From: CAYVWB01 sp964455395
GTDB taxonomy: Bacteria; Desulfobacterota; Desulfovibrionia; Desulfovibrionales; Desulfovibrionaceae
Assembly (NCBI GenBank): GCA_964455395.1
Contig: CAYVWB010000064.1
Coordinates: forward strand, 1-25,800
Direction: 5' to 3'
Length of the DNA stretch: 25,800 bases
Part shown: positions 7,789 through 18,586 of the stretch, piece by piece
Numbering within the stretch: position 1 is the stretch's first letter
Layout: each line of letters opens with the position of its first letter
The notes under the pieces: generated by a model
The model's database searches: none
What the model saw: only the letters and a program-made list of their open reading frames with translations
What the model was told of the DNA's origin: nothing
Program-made: the position numbers and the translations under genes

Positions 7789-8590
7789 GGAAAGCTCCTT
7801 GGGCGTGTGGCGTTCCTCACATGATGCAAGCGTTCGCCATGCTACCATGTATCCCACGCGAGGAACCGACGGCGCCCGAAGAATGCCTGTCATGCGCCGG
7901 GAGAGGAGCGGAAGGCGGCGGATGGACGAAAAAAAACCCGAAACGCCGTGCGTCTGGTGAGCGGGAGAAAATTGGAGCAAGGGCTCTGTAAGGTTATCTC
8001 CACCCTCTGGCCACCGTCACGAACGTTCCAGGCGTGTTTACCGAATCATGGACTCTGGATATTGTCAAGAAGTTTTCTAAAATTTTTGTAACACCTCGTT
8101 CTCCTTGCTTGCTTCGGGGGGCAGGGCCGGCCGCCGGGGCGTCGGCGTGCTCTTCCGTCAGGCGGCTGAGGGCGGCTGGCGCGGCTTTTGCTTCGACGTT
8201 TGAACGCGTCGTGCAGACATGGTGACATGCAGGCTGGCGGCATGACGACAGTGCTGGCGCGAGTGTCGTGCGCTTCCGGGTGAAGGGAAGGAGAGCCGCC
8301 GGCATCGCGTCCTGGACGTCTTGGAGGCGATGGCGTCGAGCAGGAAATTTCGACCGAAAGGGTTGCCAAGCGCTCTGGAGGGGTTACTCTGGACGACGCG
8401 CCCGGAACCGCTGTGACGCCGAAAGCCTTCGTGCAAGGCGACTTCTCGGCGCGGTCCCGGGTGAAGGCGAGGCCGCGCGCCGCACCGTCTCGAGGCTGGA
8501 GATGACGAGCCCCGGAAACGACGGACCGCGCGGCTGGATTCGGATGACAAGCACAAAGCTGACGTCTGGCTTGGCGTCAAGGGAGCGCGT
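7789..8590. other. 802-base gene-poor region
   Basis: No frame here has protein-like composition together with a ribosome site. The main landmark is an AT-rich island at about 8053-8092 (GTCAAGAAGTTTTCTAAAATTTTTGTAAC). On the minus strand it includes a perfect TTGACA -35 hexamer, with only a poor -10 downstream. Near-duplicate phrases TTCCGGGTGAAGG (about 8273) and TCCCGGGTGAAGG (about 8456) occur. Composition resembles decayed coding sequence, but I cannot identify an ancestor. Confidence 0.4.
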
Positions 8591-9022
8591 ATGTCCTTCC
8601 ACGGTCACGAGGAGTTGAAGACGGTTACGACGGTCACGACGGTCACGCGTGAGGGCGCCGGCCGGTTTGCGAAGGTGTGGCTCGTCGGGGTTGCTTTGGC
8701 GGTATGCCTTTCGGCGTGGGCTGCGGCGCCGTCGACGGCGCATGCGGCGAAGCTGGAGGACTTCAAGATCGTGCACGTGGAGCAGCTTTCGGACTGCGTA
8801 CGCGTGGTGGTGGATTACGACCATCCCTTGCTGGGGTGGATCAAGGCCGGCACGGTGGATTTCCGCGCCGGCGGTCGCATCATCCTCTCCATCCGCGGGG
8901 AAAAGACCCGGGAAGTGACGGATCTGCGCGCGGCGTTGCGGGAGTTCTCCATCAAGGAGACCGGCGACAGCGCCTTGGGCGAGACCCTGGCGTTGCGCAT
9001 CCAGCGCAGCGCATTGCGCTGA
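8591..9022 (+). CDS. Small exported protein of unknown function
   Basis: 143 residues; I do not recognise the family. A hydrophobic segment at about 29-48 (WLVGVALAVCLSAWAAAP) followed by STAHA-AKLED looks like a Sec signal peptide with cleavage after AHA near residue 52. The mature part is about 91 residues, apparently mostly beta (FKIVHVEQL, VRVVVDYDH, GGRIILSIRG, TLALRIQRS). The n-region is long and includes TVTTVTTVT, encoded by three 9-base tandem copies at 8621-8647. The ATG at 8591 follows AGGGAG at good spacing. A strong terminator lies 77 bases after the stop, so it is probably transcribed alone. Gene reality is well supported by signal peptide, ribosome site and terminator; function is open. 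Confidence 0.75.
   Translation: MSFHGHEELKTVTTVTTVTREGAGRFAKVWLVGVALAVCLSAWAAAPSTAHAAKLEDFKIVHVEQLSDCVRVVVDYDHPLLGWIKAGTVDFRAGGRIILSIRGEKTREVTDLRAALREFSIKETGDSALGETLALRIQRSALR
8621..8647 (+). repeat. 9-base tandem repeat (three copies) inside the exported-protein gene
   Basis: ACGGTTACG, ACGGTCACG, ACGGTCACG in tandem, with a further isolated ACGGTCACG at 8601-8609. It encodes Thr-Val-Thr repeats just before the hydrophobic core of the signal peptide. Copy-number change would keep the frame. Confidence 0.8.
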
Positions 9023-9098
9023 GTTTTAGTCGGCTGCAGGCGCGGCGCGGCGGCTGTTGGGCTGGCATGCGCGTACTTTCGTTCATGTCTTCGTGAAC

Positions 9099-9140
9099 AA
9101 GCGGCGCTCCTCCACACCATCCTGGAGGGGCGCCGCTTTT
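9099..9140 (+). terminator. Strong intrinsic terminator after the exported-protein gene
   Basis: A 16-base-pair stem (AAGCGGCGCTCCTCCA, 9099-9114, pairing with TGGAGGGGCGCCGCTT, 9123-9138) has a single G-T wobble and an 8-base loop. It is followed by a short T run (TTTT at 9137-9140). It separates the exported-protein gene from the CheB-CheR fusion gene. The A's at the 5' side may also allow some function on the opposite strand, but no minus-strand gene ends here. Confidence 0.88.
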
Positions 9141-9293
9141 CATGGTGAGAAACCGCCGAAGTTTACCCACCCCTCTTGAACTCTTCGGGGAAAGCTCGTA
9201 CGGTGAACGTCGCCACTTTGCGCGCACCTTTGCAGCCGTCTCGGGCGTCCCCACGCCGGGCGGCTGCTTCGAACGACTTACCGGAGCATCCCC

Positions 9294-12200
9294 ATGGGTT
9301 CCAGCGACGAAGGAAACAAGCGCCTGCATGCGAACGGGACCGAGCACGAGGCGACTCGGGCTGCCGACGCAACGCAGGAGCGGCTTCGTGAACAGACTGA
9401 ACAGGCTGACCACGAACAGGCCGACCACGAACAGGCCGACCACGAAGAGGCCGAACAGGCTGTGCTTGTCGAGCAGGTCGCCCCGGAAGCACAGGTCGCC
9501 CCGGACGCAGCCACGCCGGTCACGAGCGTCGACCCGGTCGAGAGCGACGCGCCCGCGTCCTCCACGGTCCCGGAAGCGATGCAGGCCAGCCGCGTTGCAG
9601 ACGACCCGCCGTTCTACATCGTGGGCATCGGCGCTTCCGCCGGCGGGCTGGAGGCCTTGGAGGCCTTTTTCGACAACATGCCGCTCTCGGACGAGTTCGC
9701 CTTCGTCATCATCCAGCACCTCTCGCCGGACTACAAGAGCCTCATGCCGGAGCTGCTGAACCGCCACACCCGGTTCACCATCCACCAGGCGGAAGAGGGC
9801 ATGCGCGTGCAGCCCGGCTGCATCTACCTGAATCAGCCCAAGAAGAATCTCATCATCTTCAACGATACGCTTTTCTTCGCGCCGCAAGAGCAGGGTCTGA
9901 ATCTGCCCATCGACATTTTTCTGCGCGCCTTGGCGGAAGACCGGGGGGAGAAGGCCATTGGCGTCATCCTCTCCGGCACGGGCACGGACGGCACCCGCGG
10001 CATCCGCGCCATCAAGGAAGCCGGCGGCATGGTGATGGTGCAGGACGAAGAGAGCGCGCAGTTCGACGGCATGCCTCGTTCGGCGCTTTCGACGGGCATC
10101 GTGGACTACGTGCTGGCGCCGGAGCGCATGCCCGAAGAGTTGAAGAGCTTCATCGCGGGCCATTACAGCCTGGCCAAACGCGGCGACGCGCACGACGGCC
10201 CCCCGCCCGAAGACGCGCTGGCCAAGATTCTGGCCATGATCCGCACCAAGACAGGCATCGACTTCTCCTTCTACAAGCCCAACACCATCGTTCGACGCAT
10301 CGAACGCCGCATGGGCATCAACCAGATCGAGACCGCCGAGCAGTACATCCGCTTCATGGAAAGCAGTCCCAACGAAGCGCACACCCTGTTCAAGGAAATC
10401 CTCATCGGCGTCACCAAGTTCTTCCGCGAACCGGACGCCTTCGAGACCATCAAGACCAAGGTGTTGCCGGAGATCTTCAAGCACAAGAAACCCAACGACG
10501 CCGTGCGGGTGTGGGTTGCGGGGTGCTCCACCGGCGAGGAAGCCTACAGCCTCGCCATCGTCTTCTCGGAGTACTGCGAGGAGCACAACCTCCTCAACGA
10601 TATCAAGATCTTCTCCACGGACATCGACCGCGACGCGCTGGACTTCGCCTCCTACGGCATCTACCCCGAGTCCATCGTGGCGGACATCTCCATGCAACGG
10701 CTGGGCAGGTACTTCCTCAAGAAAGGCGACAGCTACCAGGTCAAGCCCGCCATCCGCGAGAAAGTCATTTTCGCCTACCATAATATATTGAAGGACCCGC
10801 CTTTTGCGCGCACGGACCTTATCAGCTGCCGCAACCTGCTCATCTATCTGCAGCCGCCGTTGCAGAAACGCGTGCTCTCCAACTTCCAGTTCTCGTTGAA
10901 CCCGGATGGCTTCCTCTTCCTGGGCTCCAGCGAGACCGTGGGGGACCTCTCCAGCTACTTCAAATCCGTGGACATCAAGTGGAAGATCCTGCGCAACCAG
11001 GGCGGCCGTTCGCGCATGAACGTGGAGACGGCCCTGGCTGGCGCAGACCTCGCCGTGCGCCGCTACGACCAGCGCAAACCCGCCATCACAAGCCACACGG
11101 GGCGTCAAAGCGTCAGCGAATCCCTGCTGGAGCAAGCCATCAGTCGGTGTCTGCCCCCCGCCGTGCTGGTGGACTCCTCCCGCAGCGTGGTGCACATCTT
11201 CGGCGAAGTGAGCGAGTACCTCCGTCTGCCCACGGGACGCATGAACACTGACGTGACCAAGATGGCCGTGAAGGATATCGGCATTCCCCTCGCCACTGGA
11301 CTGCAACAAACCATGCGCAGTGGCGAGGATGTGACGTACAGGAACATCCGCGCTTCGCTGGGCTCACGCGTCACCAATCTAGACATGACCATCCGCCACA
11401 TTAATGTGCAGGATGAAGACTACTACATGATCCTCCTTGATGAGCGACCGGAGGAAAAATACGACGAATCGGAAGCAGAAGACTACAGCATTCAGGCGCA
11501 TGTGCAGAAGCGCATCAACGACCTGGAGCAAGAGCTGCAGTTTTCAAAGGAAAATTTACAAGCAACTATTGAAGAGGTGGAGACTTCCAACGAAGAACTG
11601 CAGGCCACCAACGAAGAACTGCTGGCTTCCAACGAAGAGCTGCAGTCTACCAACGAGGAATTGCAATCCGTCAATGAGGAGCTGCTCACCGTCAATGCCG
11701 AGTATCAGAAAAAGATCACGGAACTGACGGAGCTCAATGACGACATGGATAACCTCATGGCCTCCACGGAGATCGGCACCATCTTCTTCGACTCCGATCT
11801 CTGCGTGCGCAAGTTCACCCAGCCCGCCACCAAGATCTTCCACCTCATCAAGTCCGACCTCGGCCGGCCCATCACCCACATTTCCCACAACCTCGAATAC
11901 GGCGAGTTCCAGGAAGACGTGGAGCGAGTGCTGCGCGAATCCGCGCCCCGCGAGTTCGAAGCGCAGAACAAAGAGGGCGAGTGGTTTCTGGTGCGCATCA
12001 TGCCCTATCGCACCGGCGGCAAGGAGATCAGCGGCGTGGTCGTCTCCTTTGTGGACATCACCGCGCGCAAAGCCTACCAGGAACAGCTTTTCCAGCAAAG
12101 CGAGATGCTCCACCAGGTGGTGGAGACTTCCCCGGCGGCCACCCTCATGGTCGACAAGGACGGCGCCATCCGTTTCGTCAACAAAGAGCTCGTCTCCCTC

Positions 12201-12482
12201 TTCGGGCGCAGTCGGGAGGAGCTGACTTCACTGCAGCTCGACGATCCGGCGCTGGGCCTCACCGATCTCGAAGGCGAGCCCCTCTCCACGGAGGAAACGC
12301 CGCTGGGCCGCATCCGCCAGACCCGCGAACCCCTCGCCAAGTACATTCTCGCCGTGCAGCCGGACGGCCGGGACACCGTGGTCGTCAACGTTTCCGGAAA
12401 CCCGCTGAAGGGGCAGGACGGCGAGTTCGAAGGCGCCGTCTTCAAGTTCGAGACGCTCGCCTGGAAGCACGCCGACGCCTGA
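9294..12482 (+). CDS. CheB-CheR-PAS fusion (chemotaxis-type methylesterase/methyltransferase)
   Basis: 1062 residues. Residues 1-105 form an acidic, low-complexity N-terminus with three QADHE repeats in place of a receiver domain. Next is a CheB methylesterase at about 106-292 with the full triad: Ser115 (GIGASAGG), His142 (QHLSPDYKS) and Asp232 (GTGTDGTRG). A CheR methyltransferase follows at about 308-568, with the SAM site VWVAGCSTGEEAYSLA (407-422), STDID and SCRNLLIYL. A connecting domain (about 600-720) leads to a coiled coil of NEELQ/STNEEL heptads (735-810), then two PAS domains (about 820-930 and 940-1055). ATG 9294 has GGAG seven bases upstream. Such fusions usually work in non-canonical, kinase-linked signalling, not flagellar taxis; the PAS domains suggest a cytoplasmic ligand or redox input. 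A single-domain response regulator follows 85 bases downstream. No MCP or CheA is present. Confidence 0.95.
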   Translation: MGSSDEGNKRLHANGTEHEATRAADATQERLREQTEQADHEQADHEQADHEEAEQAVLVEQVAPEAQVAPDAATPVTSVDPVESDAPASSTVPEAMQASRVADDPPFYIVGIGASAGGLEALEAFFDNMPLSDEFAFVIIQHLSPDYKSLMPELLNRHTRFTIHQAEEGMRVQPGCIYLNQPKKNLIIFNDTLFFAPQEQGLNLPIDIFLRALAEDRGEKAIGVILSGTGTDGTRGIRAIKEAGGMVMVQDEESAQFDGMPRSALSTGIVDYVLAPERMPEELKSFIAGHYSLAKRGDAHDGPPPEDALAKILAMIRTKTGIDFSFYKPNTIVRRIERRMGINQIETAEQYIRFMESSPNEAHTLFKEILIGVTKFFREPDAFETIKTKVLPEIFKHKKPNDAVRVWVAGCSTGEEAYSLAIVFSEYCEEHNLLNDIKIFSTDIDRDALDFASYGIYPESIVADISMQRLGRYFLKKGDSYQVKPAIREKVIFAYHNILKDPPFARTDLISCRNLLIYLQPPLQKRVLSNFQFSLNPDGFLFLGSSETVGDLSSYFKSVDIKWKILRNQGGRSRMNVETALAGADLAVRRYDQRKPAITSHTGRQSVSESLLEQAISRCLPPAVLVDSSRSVVHIFGEVSEYLRLPTGRMNTDVTKMAVKDIGIPLATGLQQTMRSGEDVTYRNIRASLGSRVTNLDMTIRHINVQDEDYYMILLDERPEEKYDESEAEDYSIQAHVQKRINDLEQELQFSKENLQATIEEVETSNEELQATNEELLASNEELQSTNEELQSVNEELLTVNAEYQKKITELTELNDDMDNLMASTEIGTIFFDSDLCVRKFTQPATKIFHLIKSDLGRPITHISHNLEYGEFQEDVERVLRESAPREFEAQNKEGEWFLVRIMPYRTGGKEISGVVVSFVDITARKAYQEQLFQQSEMLHQVVETSPAATLMVDKDGAIRFVNKELVSLFGRSREELTSLQLDDPALGLTDLEGEPLSTEETPLGRIRQTREPLAKYILAVQPDGRDTVVVNVSGNPLKGQDGEFEGAVFKFETLAWKHADA
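9400..9453 (+). repeat. 15-base tandem repeat encoding QADHE
   Basis: AACAGGCTGACCACG, AACAGGCCGACCACG, AACAGGCCGACCACG and a partial AAGAGGCCG. It lies in the low-complexity N-terminal region of the CheB-CheR fusion. Unit length is a multiple of three, so variation would alter linker length without breaking the frame. Confidence 0.85.
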
Positions 12483-12567
12483 CCCCCGGCGCGCACCCCC
12501 TTGCGTTCCCCATCCACCTTGCAACACGTCCAGGCCTCAGCGCCAGCGACCACTGGAGAGGACACCC

Positions 12568-12957
12568 ATGGCCGACGCCCCCCGCGCCACCGTACTCGTC
12601 ATTGATGATGAGGAAGCACACCGCGAACTGGTCGCCATACTGTTGCAGCGTGAAGGCGTCGACGTGCTCCACGCAGCCAACGGCGCCGAAGGACTGGAGG
12701 CCGCCCGCGAGAAGATCCCGGATCTCGTGCTCCTCGACGTCTTCATGCCCGGCGACGACGGCTTCGACGTGTTGCAAGTCATGAAAGCCGACACCGGCTC
12801 CCCGAAAGTGCTCATCTTCTCCGTGCTTGAAAACCCCACCAGCGAGGCCCGCGCGCGCGAGCTCGGCGCAGACGGCTATGTGGTCAAGCCCTTCGACATG
12901 AACAAGATGGTCGCCACCGTGCTGGAACACCTCGGTCTGGAACCCCTCGCCGACTGA
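12568..12957 (+). CDS. Single-domain response regulator (CheY-like receiver)
   Basis: 129 residues consisting only of a receiver domain. Acidic pocket Asp13/Asp14 (VIDDEE), phosphoacceptor Asp57 (LVLLDVFMPGDDG), Ser85 in the Thr/Ser position (LIFSVLE) and Lys107 (YVVKPFD). No output domain. GAGAGG lies just upstream of ATG 12568. It follows the CheB-CheR-PAS gene by 85 bases on the same strand and is probably cotranscribed. The soluble hybrid kinase encoded convergently at 13372-15495 is a candidate phosphodonor, by proximity only. Confidence 0.95.
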   Translation: MADAPRATVLVIDDEEAHRELVAILLQREGVDVLHAANGAEGLEAAREKIPDLVLLDVFMPGDDGFDVLQVMKADTGSPKVLIFSVLENPTSEARARELGADGYVVKPFDMNKMVATVLEHLGLEPLAD

Positions 12958-13371
12958 AGTCTCCACGCCCCGGCCGCACGCCGACGCGTTCACCGACGCA
13001 TCCGCTCCAAGCCTTCCTCAACACTTCCCCCACAGCTCCGGCTGTACGTCCGCCAGAGGGCCTGTCTCTTGCCGCCTCGCCACGGGGTGAACGAGTCCGG
13101 TCTTGTGTGCCGAGTTGCGCATGTGTTCATTCGTTTTTCATGGAAAGCGCCTCGCCATGAGCTTGCGTCCGCGCGTCGTCAGCATGCCGGAGGCAGCTGA
13201 CCAGACGCCGGGCCGCCATGGACCGACTGCTGCGCCTCGGGTGGCCGCCCTTTTCCGAGTCGGTTCGGCTCGGTATGAATCGGTTCGCGCCGGTTTGCTA
13301 CGATGCGGGCAGGTTCGTCCCGGCAGCTCGCGGTGGCTGCGGCGCTCCAACACGAGCAGCGCGGCGCGGCG
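12958..13371. other. 414-base region between convergent response regulator and hybrid kinase genes
   Basis: No gene supported. A small hairpin ACAGC-TCCG-GCTGT occurs at about 13035-13048 without a T run. Around 13250-13300 the phrase CGGTTCG recurs (GAGTCGGTTCGGCTCGGT, GAATCGGTTCGCGCCGGTT). No clear intrinsic terminator was found for either gene, which is unusual for a convergent junction. Confidence 0.4.
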
Positions 13372-15495
<2,124 letters not shown>

Positions 15496-15570
15496 CGTGA
15501 AAACCTCACGAGAAGACGCGGCGCGTTCACGCGTCATTCGACGTCATGAAAAAGTGATGCGGTGTTTTCC

Positions 15571-16455
15571 TTACTGGATTGCAGGATAACAGTCCAGCGA
15601 TTCACGTGCGGCGAGGCGTTCGCGCCACCCCGCGATCCAGTCCGCGCCATGCCCCGCCATGGGCGCCGTGTGAATCTCCAGACACGACGCCTCACCCAGG
15701 GCTTCGAAGTAGCGGCTGTTGAGCGCCGCCGGCGTGATAACGTCTCGCGCGCCTTGAAAATGCAGTTGCGGGAGCTCGCGGAGCGCCGAGGCTGCATCCG
15801 CCGCATTCAGCGAGCCATGCAGGGGGGTGACGCCGTGGTGCGCGGTCCAGGCGGCGTGGTCCAGGTTCGCCGCCACGGTGACGAGGGCTGCGACGTCCTG
15901 CCGCCTGGCCGCCAGCAGCGCAGCCATGGAGCCTCCACCCGAGTGGCCCACCAGGTGCAGCCGGGCGGCGCCTGCTGCGGCTTTCAGGACGTCCAGGCCG
16001 CGGTCCATGGCGGCGAGGGCGCGAGGGCCGTAGCGTTCCACCGTCCAATCCGCAGGGACGCACGACCGCCACGAAGCGACGTCCTCCTCCGCAACGAACT
16101 GACACGGTCGCGCCAAGTACGCCACAGCCGGAGCGGGGTCCTGCACGGCCAGTGCGAATGCCAGCGGCGAGGCCGGCGTGGGGTTGTCGGCCACCTTGTC
16201 GCGACGCGAATAGGGGCGGCCGTCTCCCTGGATGTAGACGACGAGGTCGCGCGGCGCCGAGGCGGTTGAGGCGGTTCGGAGGTAGCCGCGCAGCAGGAAG
16301 GGACCTGCGTCGATGGCGAGGGGCCGGAAGTCATGACGGATGGCGAGCTCTTGAGCGGCGTTATGGCCTTGTACGGACGGCGCGGCGCATCCGCCAAGGC
16401 TCAGCGCAGCCGTTACGCTTGCGGCGAGCCAGGCGAGAAGAGTGATCCGGAACAC
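15571..16455 (-). CDS. Alpha/beta-hydrolase-fold lipoprotein
   Basis: 294 residues from GTG 16455. The N-terminus FRITLLAWLAASVTAALSL followed by G-G-C23 is a good lipoprotein signal, with Ala at +2 suggesting the outer membrane. The hydrolase triad is readable: nucleophile Ser172 in GHSGGG, Asp238 in ARDVITP and His269 in GHGADW. The oxyanion region is VVYIQGDG. Substrate is unknown; esterase/lipase-like activity is the safe reading. The frame is open to a TTG at 16557 that would overlap the upstream gene by 26 bases. I prefer the GTG because it begins a compact lipoprotein signal, although its ribosome site is weak (GAGA). Downstream of the repeat-protein gene and upstream of the hybrid kinase gene, all on the minus strand. 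Confidence 0.82.
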   Translation of the reverse strand: MFRITLLAWLAASVTAALSLGGCAAPSVQGHNAAQELAIRHDFRPLAIDAGPFLLRGYLRTASTASAPRDLVVYIQGDGRPYSRRDKVADNPTPASPLAFALAVQDPAPAVAYLARPCQFVAEEDVASWRSCVPADWTVERYGPRALAAMDRGLDVLKAAAGAARLHLVGHSGGGSMAALLAARRQDVAALVTVAANLDHAAWTAHHGVTPLHGSLNAADAASALRELPQLHFQGARDVITPAALNSRYFEALGEASCLEIHTAPMAGHGADWIAGWRERLAARESLDCYPAIQ

Positions 16456-16531
16456 AAGCCGTCTCGTGCGCTGCGAGACGCCGGCGAGGGTTCTTCCGGC
16501 AATGGAGCACAGCCGGGACGTGAAGCGTCTG

Positions 16532-18586
16532 TCAGAAGGGTTTCTCGAATGCGCCAAGGGTGATCCGCTGCCGTTTGGCCTGGGGTGAACCGCCGAAACG
16601 ACCGGTTTGCTCCAACGCGTTGAGCCGCTGGGTGAGTTCGCCGCCTTCGGTGATGCGCCAGTGGGTTTCCAGCAACGCCATGAGCTCGCGGGCCTGGGTC
16701 AAGGGAAGCTCGCCACGGGCGGCTGCCTGGAGGATGGATTGGCTGGCTTCGCGGATCGCCTCGGGGGAGTCGAGCTCCGGCAGTTCGAAGGGGGTCGCCA
16801 GCGCCGGGACGCCGGAGTGTTGCGCCGGTGGGGAAAGGCGCTCCACACAGAGCGCGAGGGCCTGCATGTCCCCTTGGCGAGCCTTGGTGATCAGGGTCTC
16901 CGCAAGCGTTGTCCTGTGCTCCTCCAACCGTCCAAGGAGCGGGTCGCTGGGGGCCGTGGCTGTCGGTGGCGTCGGAAAATGGAATTCCGGCAGCGCTTCG
17001 TCGGTTGTCTGCGACAGGCGCTCCGAGTCAGCGTTCAGGGTGGAACGTTGACTGAAGGCCTCCGCGAAGGCGGTGGGGAGCGTTTTGTGATTGTTCTCGG
17101 CTTGCGCGTGCGAGTCTTCCGCGACGAACACGCCGGTAATGGCGGGGGTCTCGAAGGGGGTTTGCGCGCCTGTCGTCGGGGGCTGATCGTTGGCGACCCG
17201 CTTGCCGATGGCTTGTCGGAGACGATCCAGATCGATGCGTGGCCGGACTGATGCGGCCGGAGCTTCGGCGGCGGCGTCGTCGCCAGCGCCCGACTCCTCG
17301 GCATCGTCCTTCTGTGCAAGCTGAGCAGGCGATTTCTTGGCCATGAAACGCGAGACGTCCTGGGTCTGCAAGACCGTGGGCGGCTTGGGGGCCTCTTCCT
17401 CGGCTTTGCGCTTGGCCTCTTCCTCGGCTTTACGCTTGGCTTCTTCCTCGGCCTTGCGACGCTCTTCTTCGGCTTTGCGCTTGGCTTCTTCCTCGGCTTT
17501 ACGCTTGGCTTCTTCCTCGGCCTTGCGACGCTCTTCTTCGGCTTTGCGCTTGGCCTCTTCGGTTTTGCGACGCTCTTCTTCGGCTTTGCGCTTGGCCTCT
17601 TCGGCCTTGCGACGCTCTTCTTCGGCTTTACGCTTGGCTTCTTCCTCGGCTTTGCGCTTGGCCTCTTCCTCGGCCTTGCGACGCTCTTCTTCGGCTTTGC
17701 GCTTGGCCTCTTCNNNNNNNNNNNNNNNNNNNNNNNNNNNNNNNNNNNNNNNNNNNNNNNNNNNNNNNNNNNNNNNNNNNNNNNNNNNNNNNNNNNNNNN
17801 NNNNNNNNNNNNNCGCTCTTCCTCGGCCTTCTTGCGCTTGGCTTCTTCCTCGGCTTTGCGCTTGGCCTCTTCGGCCTTGCGACGCTCTTCCTCGGCCTTC
17901 TTGCGCTTGGCTTCTTCCTCGGCTTTGCGCTTGGCCTCTTCGGCTTTTCGCTTGGCTTCTTCCTCGGCTTTGCGCTTGGCCTCTTCGGCTTTTCGCTTGG
18001 CCTCTTCCTCGGCTTTTCGCTTGGCCTCCTCGGCTTTACGCTTGGCTTCTTCCTCGGCTTTTCGCTTGGCCTCTTCCTCGGCCTTCTTGCGTTTGGCTTC
18101 TTCGGCTTGGCGTTTGGCTTCTTCGGCTTGGCGTCGAGCGTCCTCTGCGTCGTCGGCTTCGGCGAGGATGGTGAATTCCCCTTCCTCCTCGTCGTCTTCT
18201 GGCTGTTGCTCCGCGGGTTCTTCTTCGTGCGGGGCTTCTTCGTGGACATCTTCTTCGCTTTCGGCGAGTTCGGATTCCGAGTCGGCGATGAGGGTGAATT
18301 CGTCGTCTTCTTCGAAGCCGAGGGCGTCTGCGATGGTTTGCGAGTCGTTGGGCTTGGGCTTCGCCGACGCGCCGCCTTGGGCGTGTTGTTGCTCTACGCT
18401 GGCTCGCTGCGCGTCTTCCTGATCGGAAAGGCGCGCCATTTCCTCCCAGGAGGCCCTGTCCTCATCGGTGAGTTCGTTTTCCCAGACTTCGCGGGCGGCG
18501 CCGGAGAGGATGCTTTTGTCGACTTTGTATTCCTTGCTGAATACTTCAGTGAAGTAATCGAAACCACTGCGTTGCTTGGCGCTCAT
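16532..18586 (-). CDS. Large charged-helix repeat protein with HMG-box-like N-terminus and DUF5681-like C-terminus
   Basis: At least 684 residues, contiguous apart from a 100-N gap. Residues 1-60 (GFDYFTEVFSKEYKVDKS, then AREVWENELTDEDRASWEEM) show the aromatic/Trp/basic spacing of an HMG box (inference). Residues 80-150 are very acidic and hold two copies of a motif, EFTLIAD and EFTILAE. Then comes a long tract of 7-8-residue units (AEEEAKRK, AEEERRK, AEEAKRK), predicted as a single charged alpha helix or coiled coil. After the tract come a Pro/Ala linker and a C-terminal domain of about 120 residues (LAETLITKARQGDMQALALC, then PFELPELDSPEAI and LLETHWRITEGGELTQRLNAL). That domain resembles the conserved region of DUF5681 proteins as I recall it. 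ATG 18586 follows GGAGA seven bases upstream. Cytoplasmic; function unknown. Divergent from the repeat protein at 18923. Confidence 0.8.
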   Translation of the reverse strand: MSAKQRSGFDYFTEVFSKEYKVDKSILSGAAREVWENELTDEDRASWEEMARLSDQEDAQRASVEQQHAQGGASAKPKPNDSQTIADALGFEEDDEFTLIADSESELAESEEDVHEEAPHEEEPAEQQPEDDEEEGEFTILAEADDAEDARRQAEEAKRQAEEAKRKKAEEEAKRKAEEEAKRKAEEAKRKAEEEAKRKAEEAKRKAEEEAKRKAEEAKRKAEEEAKRKKAEEERRKAEEAKRKAEEEAKRKKAEEEXXXXXXXXXXXXXXXXXXXXXXXXXXXXXXXXXXEEAKRKAEEERRKAEEEAKRKAEEEAKRKAEEERRKAEEAKRKAEEERRKTEEAKRKAEEERRKAEEEAKRKAEEEAKRKAEEERRKAEEEAKRKAEEEAKRKAEEEAPKPPTVLQTQDVSRFMAKKSPAQLAQKDDAEESGAGDDAAAEAPAASVRPRIDLDRLRQAIGKRVANDQPPTTGAQTPFETPAITGVFVAEDSHAQAENNHKTLPTAFAEAFSQRSTLNADSERLSQTTDEALPEFHFPTPPTATAPSDPLLGRLEEHRTTLAETLITKARQGDMQALALCVERLSPPAQHSGVPALATPFELPELDSPEAIREASQSILQAAARGELPLTQARELMALLETHWRITEGGELTQRLNALEQTGRFGGSPQAKRQRITLGAFEKPF
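17388..18140 (-). repeat. Degenerate tandem repeat encoding AEEEAKRK / AEEERRK units
   Basis: 21- to 24-base units, such as TCGGCTTTGCGCTTGGCCTCTTCC on the plus strand, are repeated with few synonymous changes on both sides of the assembly gap. The near-identity of adjacent units at DNA level points to recent expansion or gene conversion, beyond what selection for a helix would require. It is entirely within the coding region. Confidence 0.9.
17714..17813. other. Assembly gap of exactly 100 N
   Basis: A 100-N run is the usual placeholder for a gap of unknown length. It falls in the repeat tract, as expected if reads or contigs could not span it. The reading frame on both sides agrees for a gap of 3n+1 bases. 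Confidence 0.97.

Noticed and set aside
8952..11309. 785-residue open frame antisense to the CheB-CheR gene
   Set aside because: Sense strand encodes intact catalytic motifs; the antisense protein is a codon-bias shadow.
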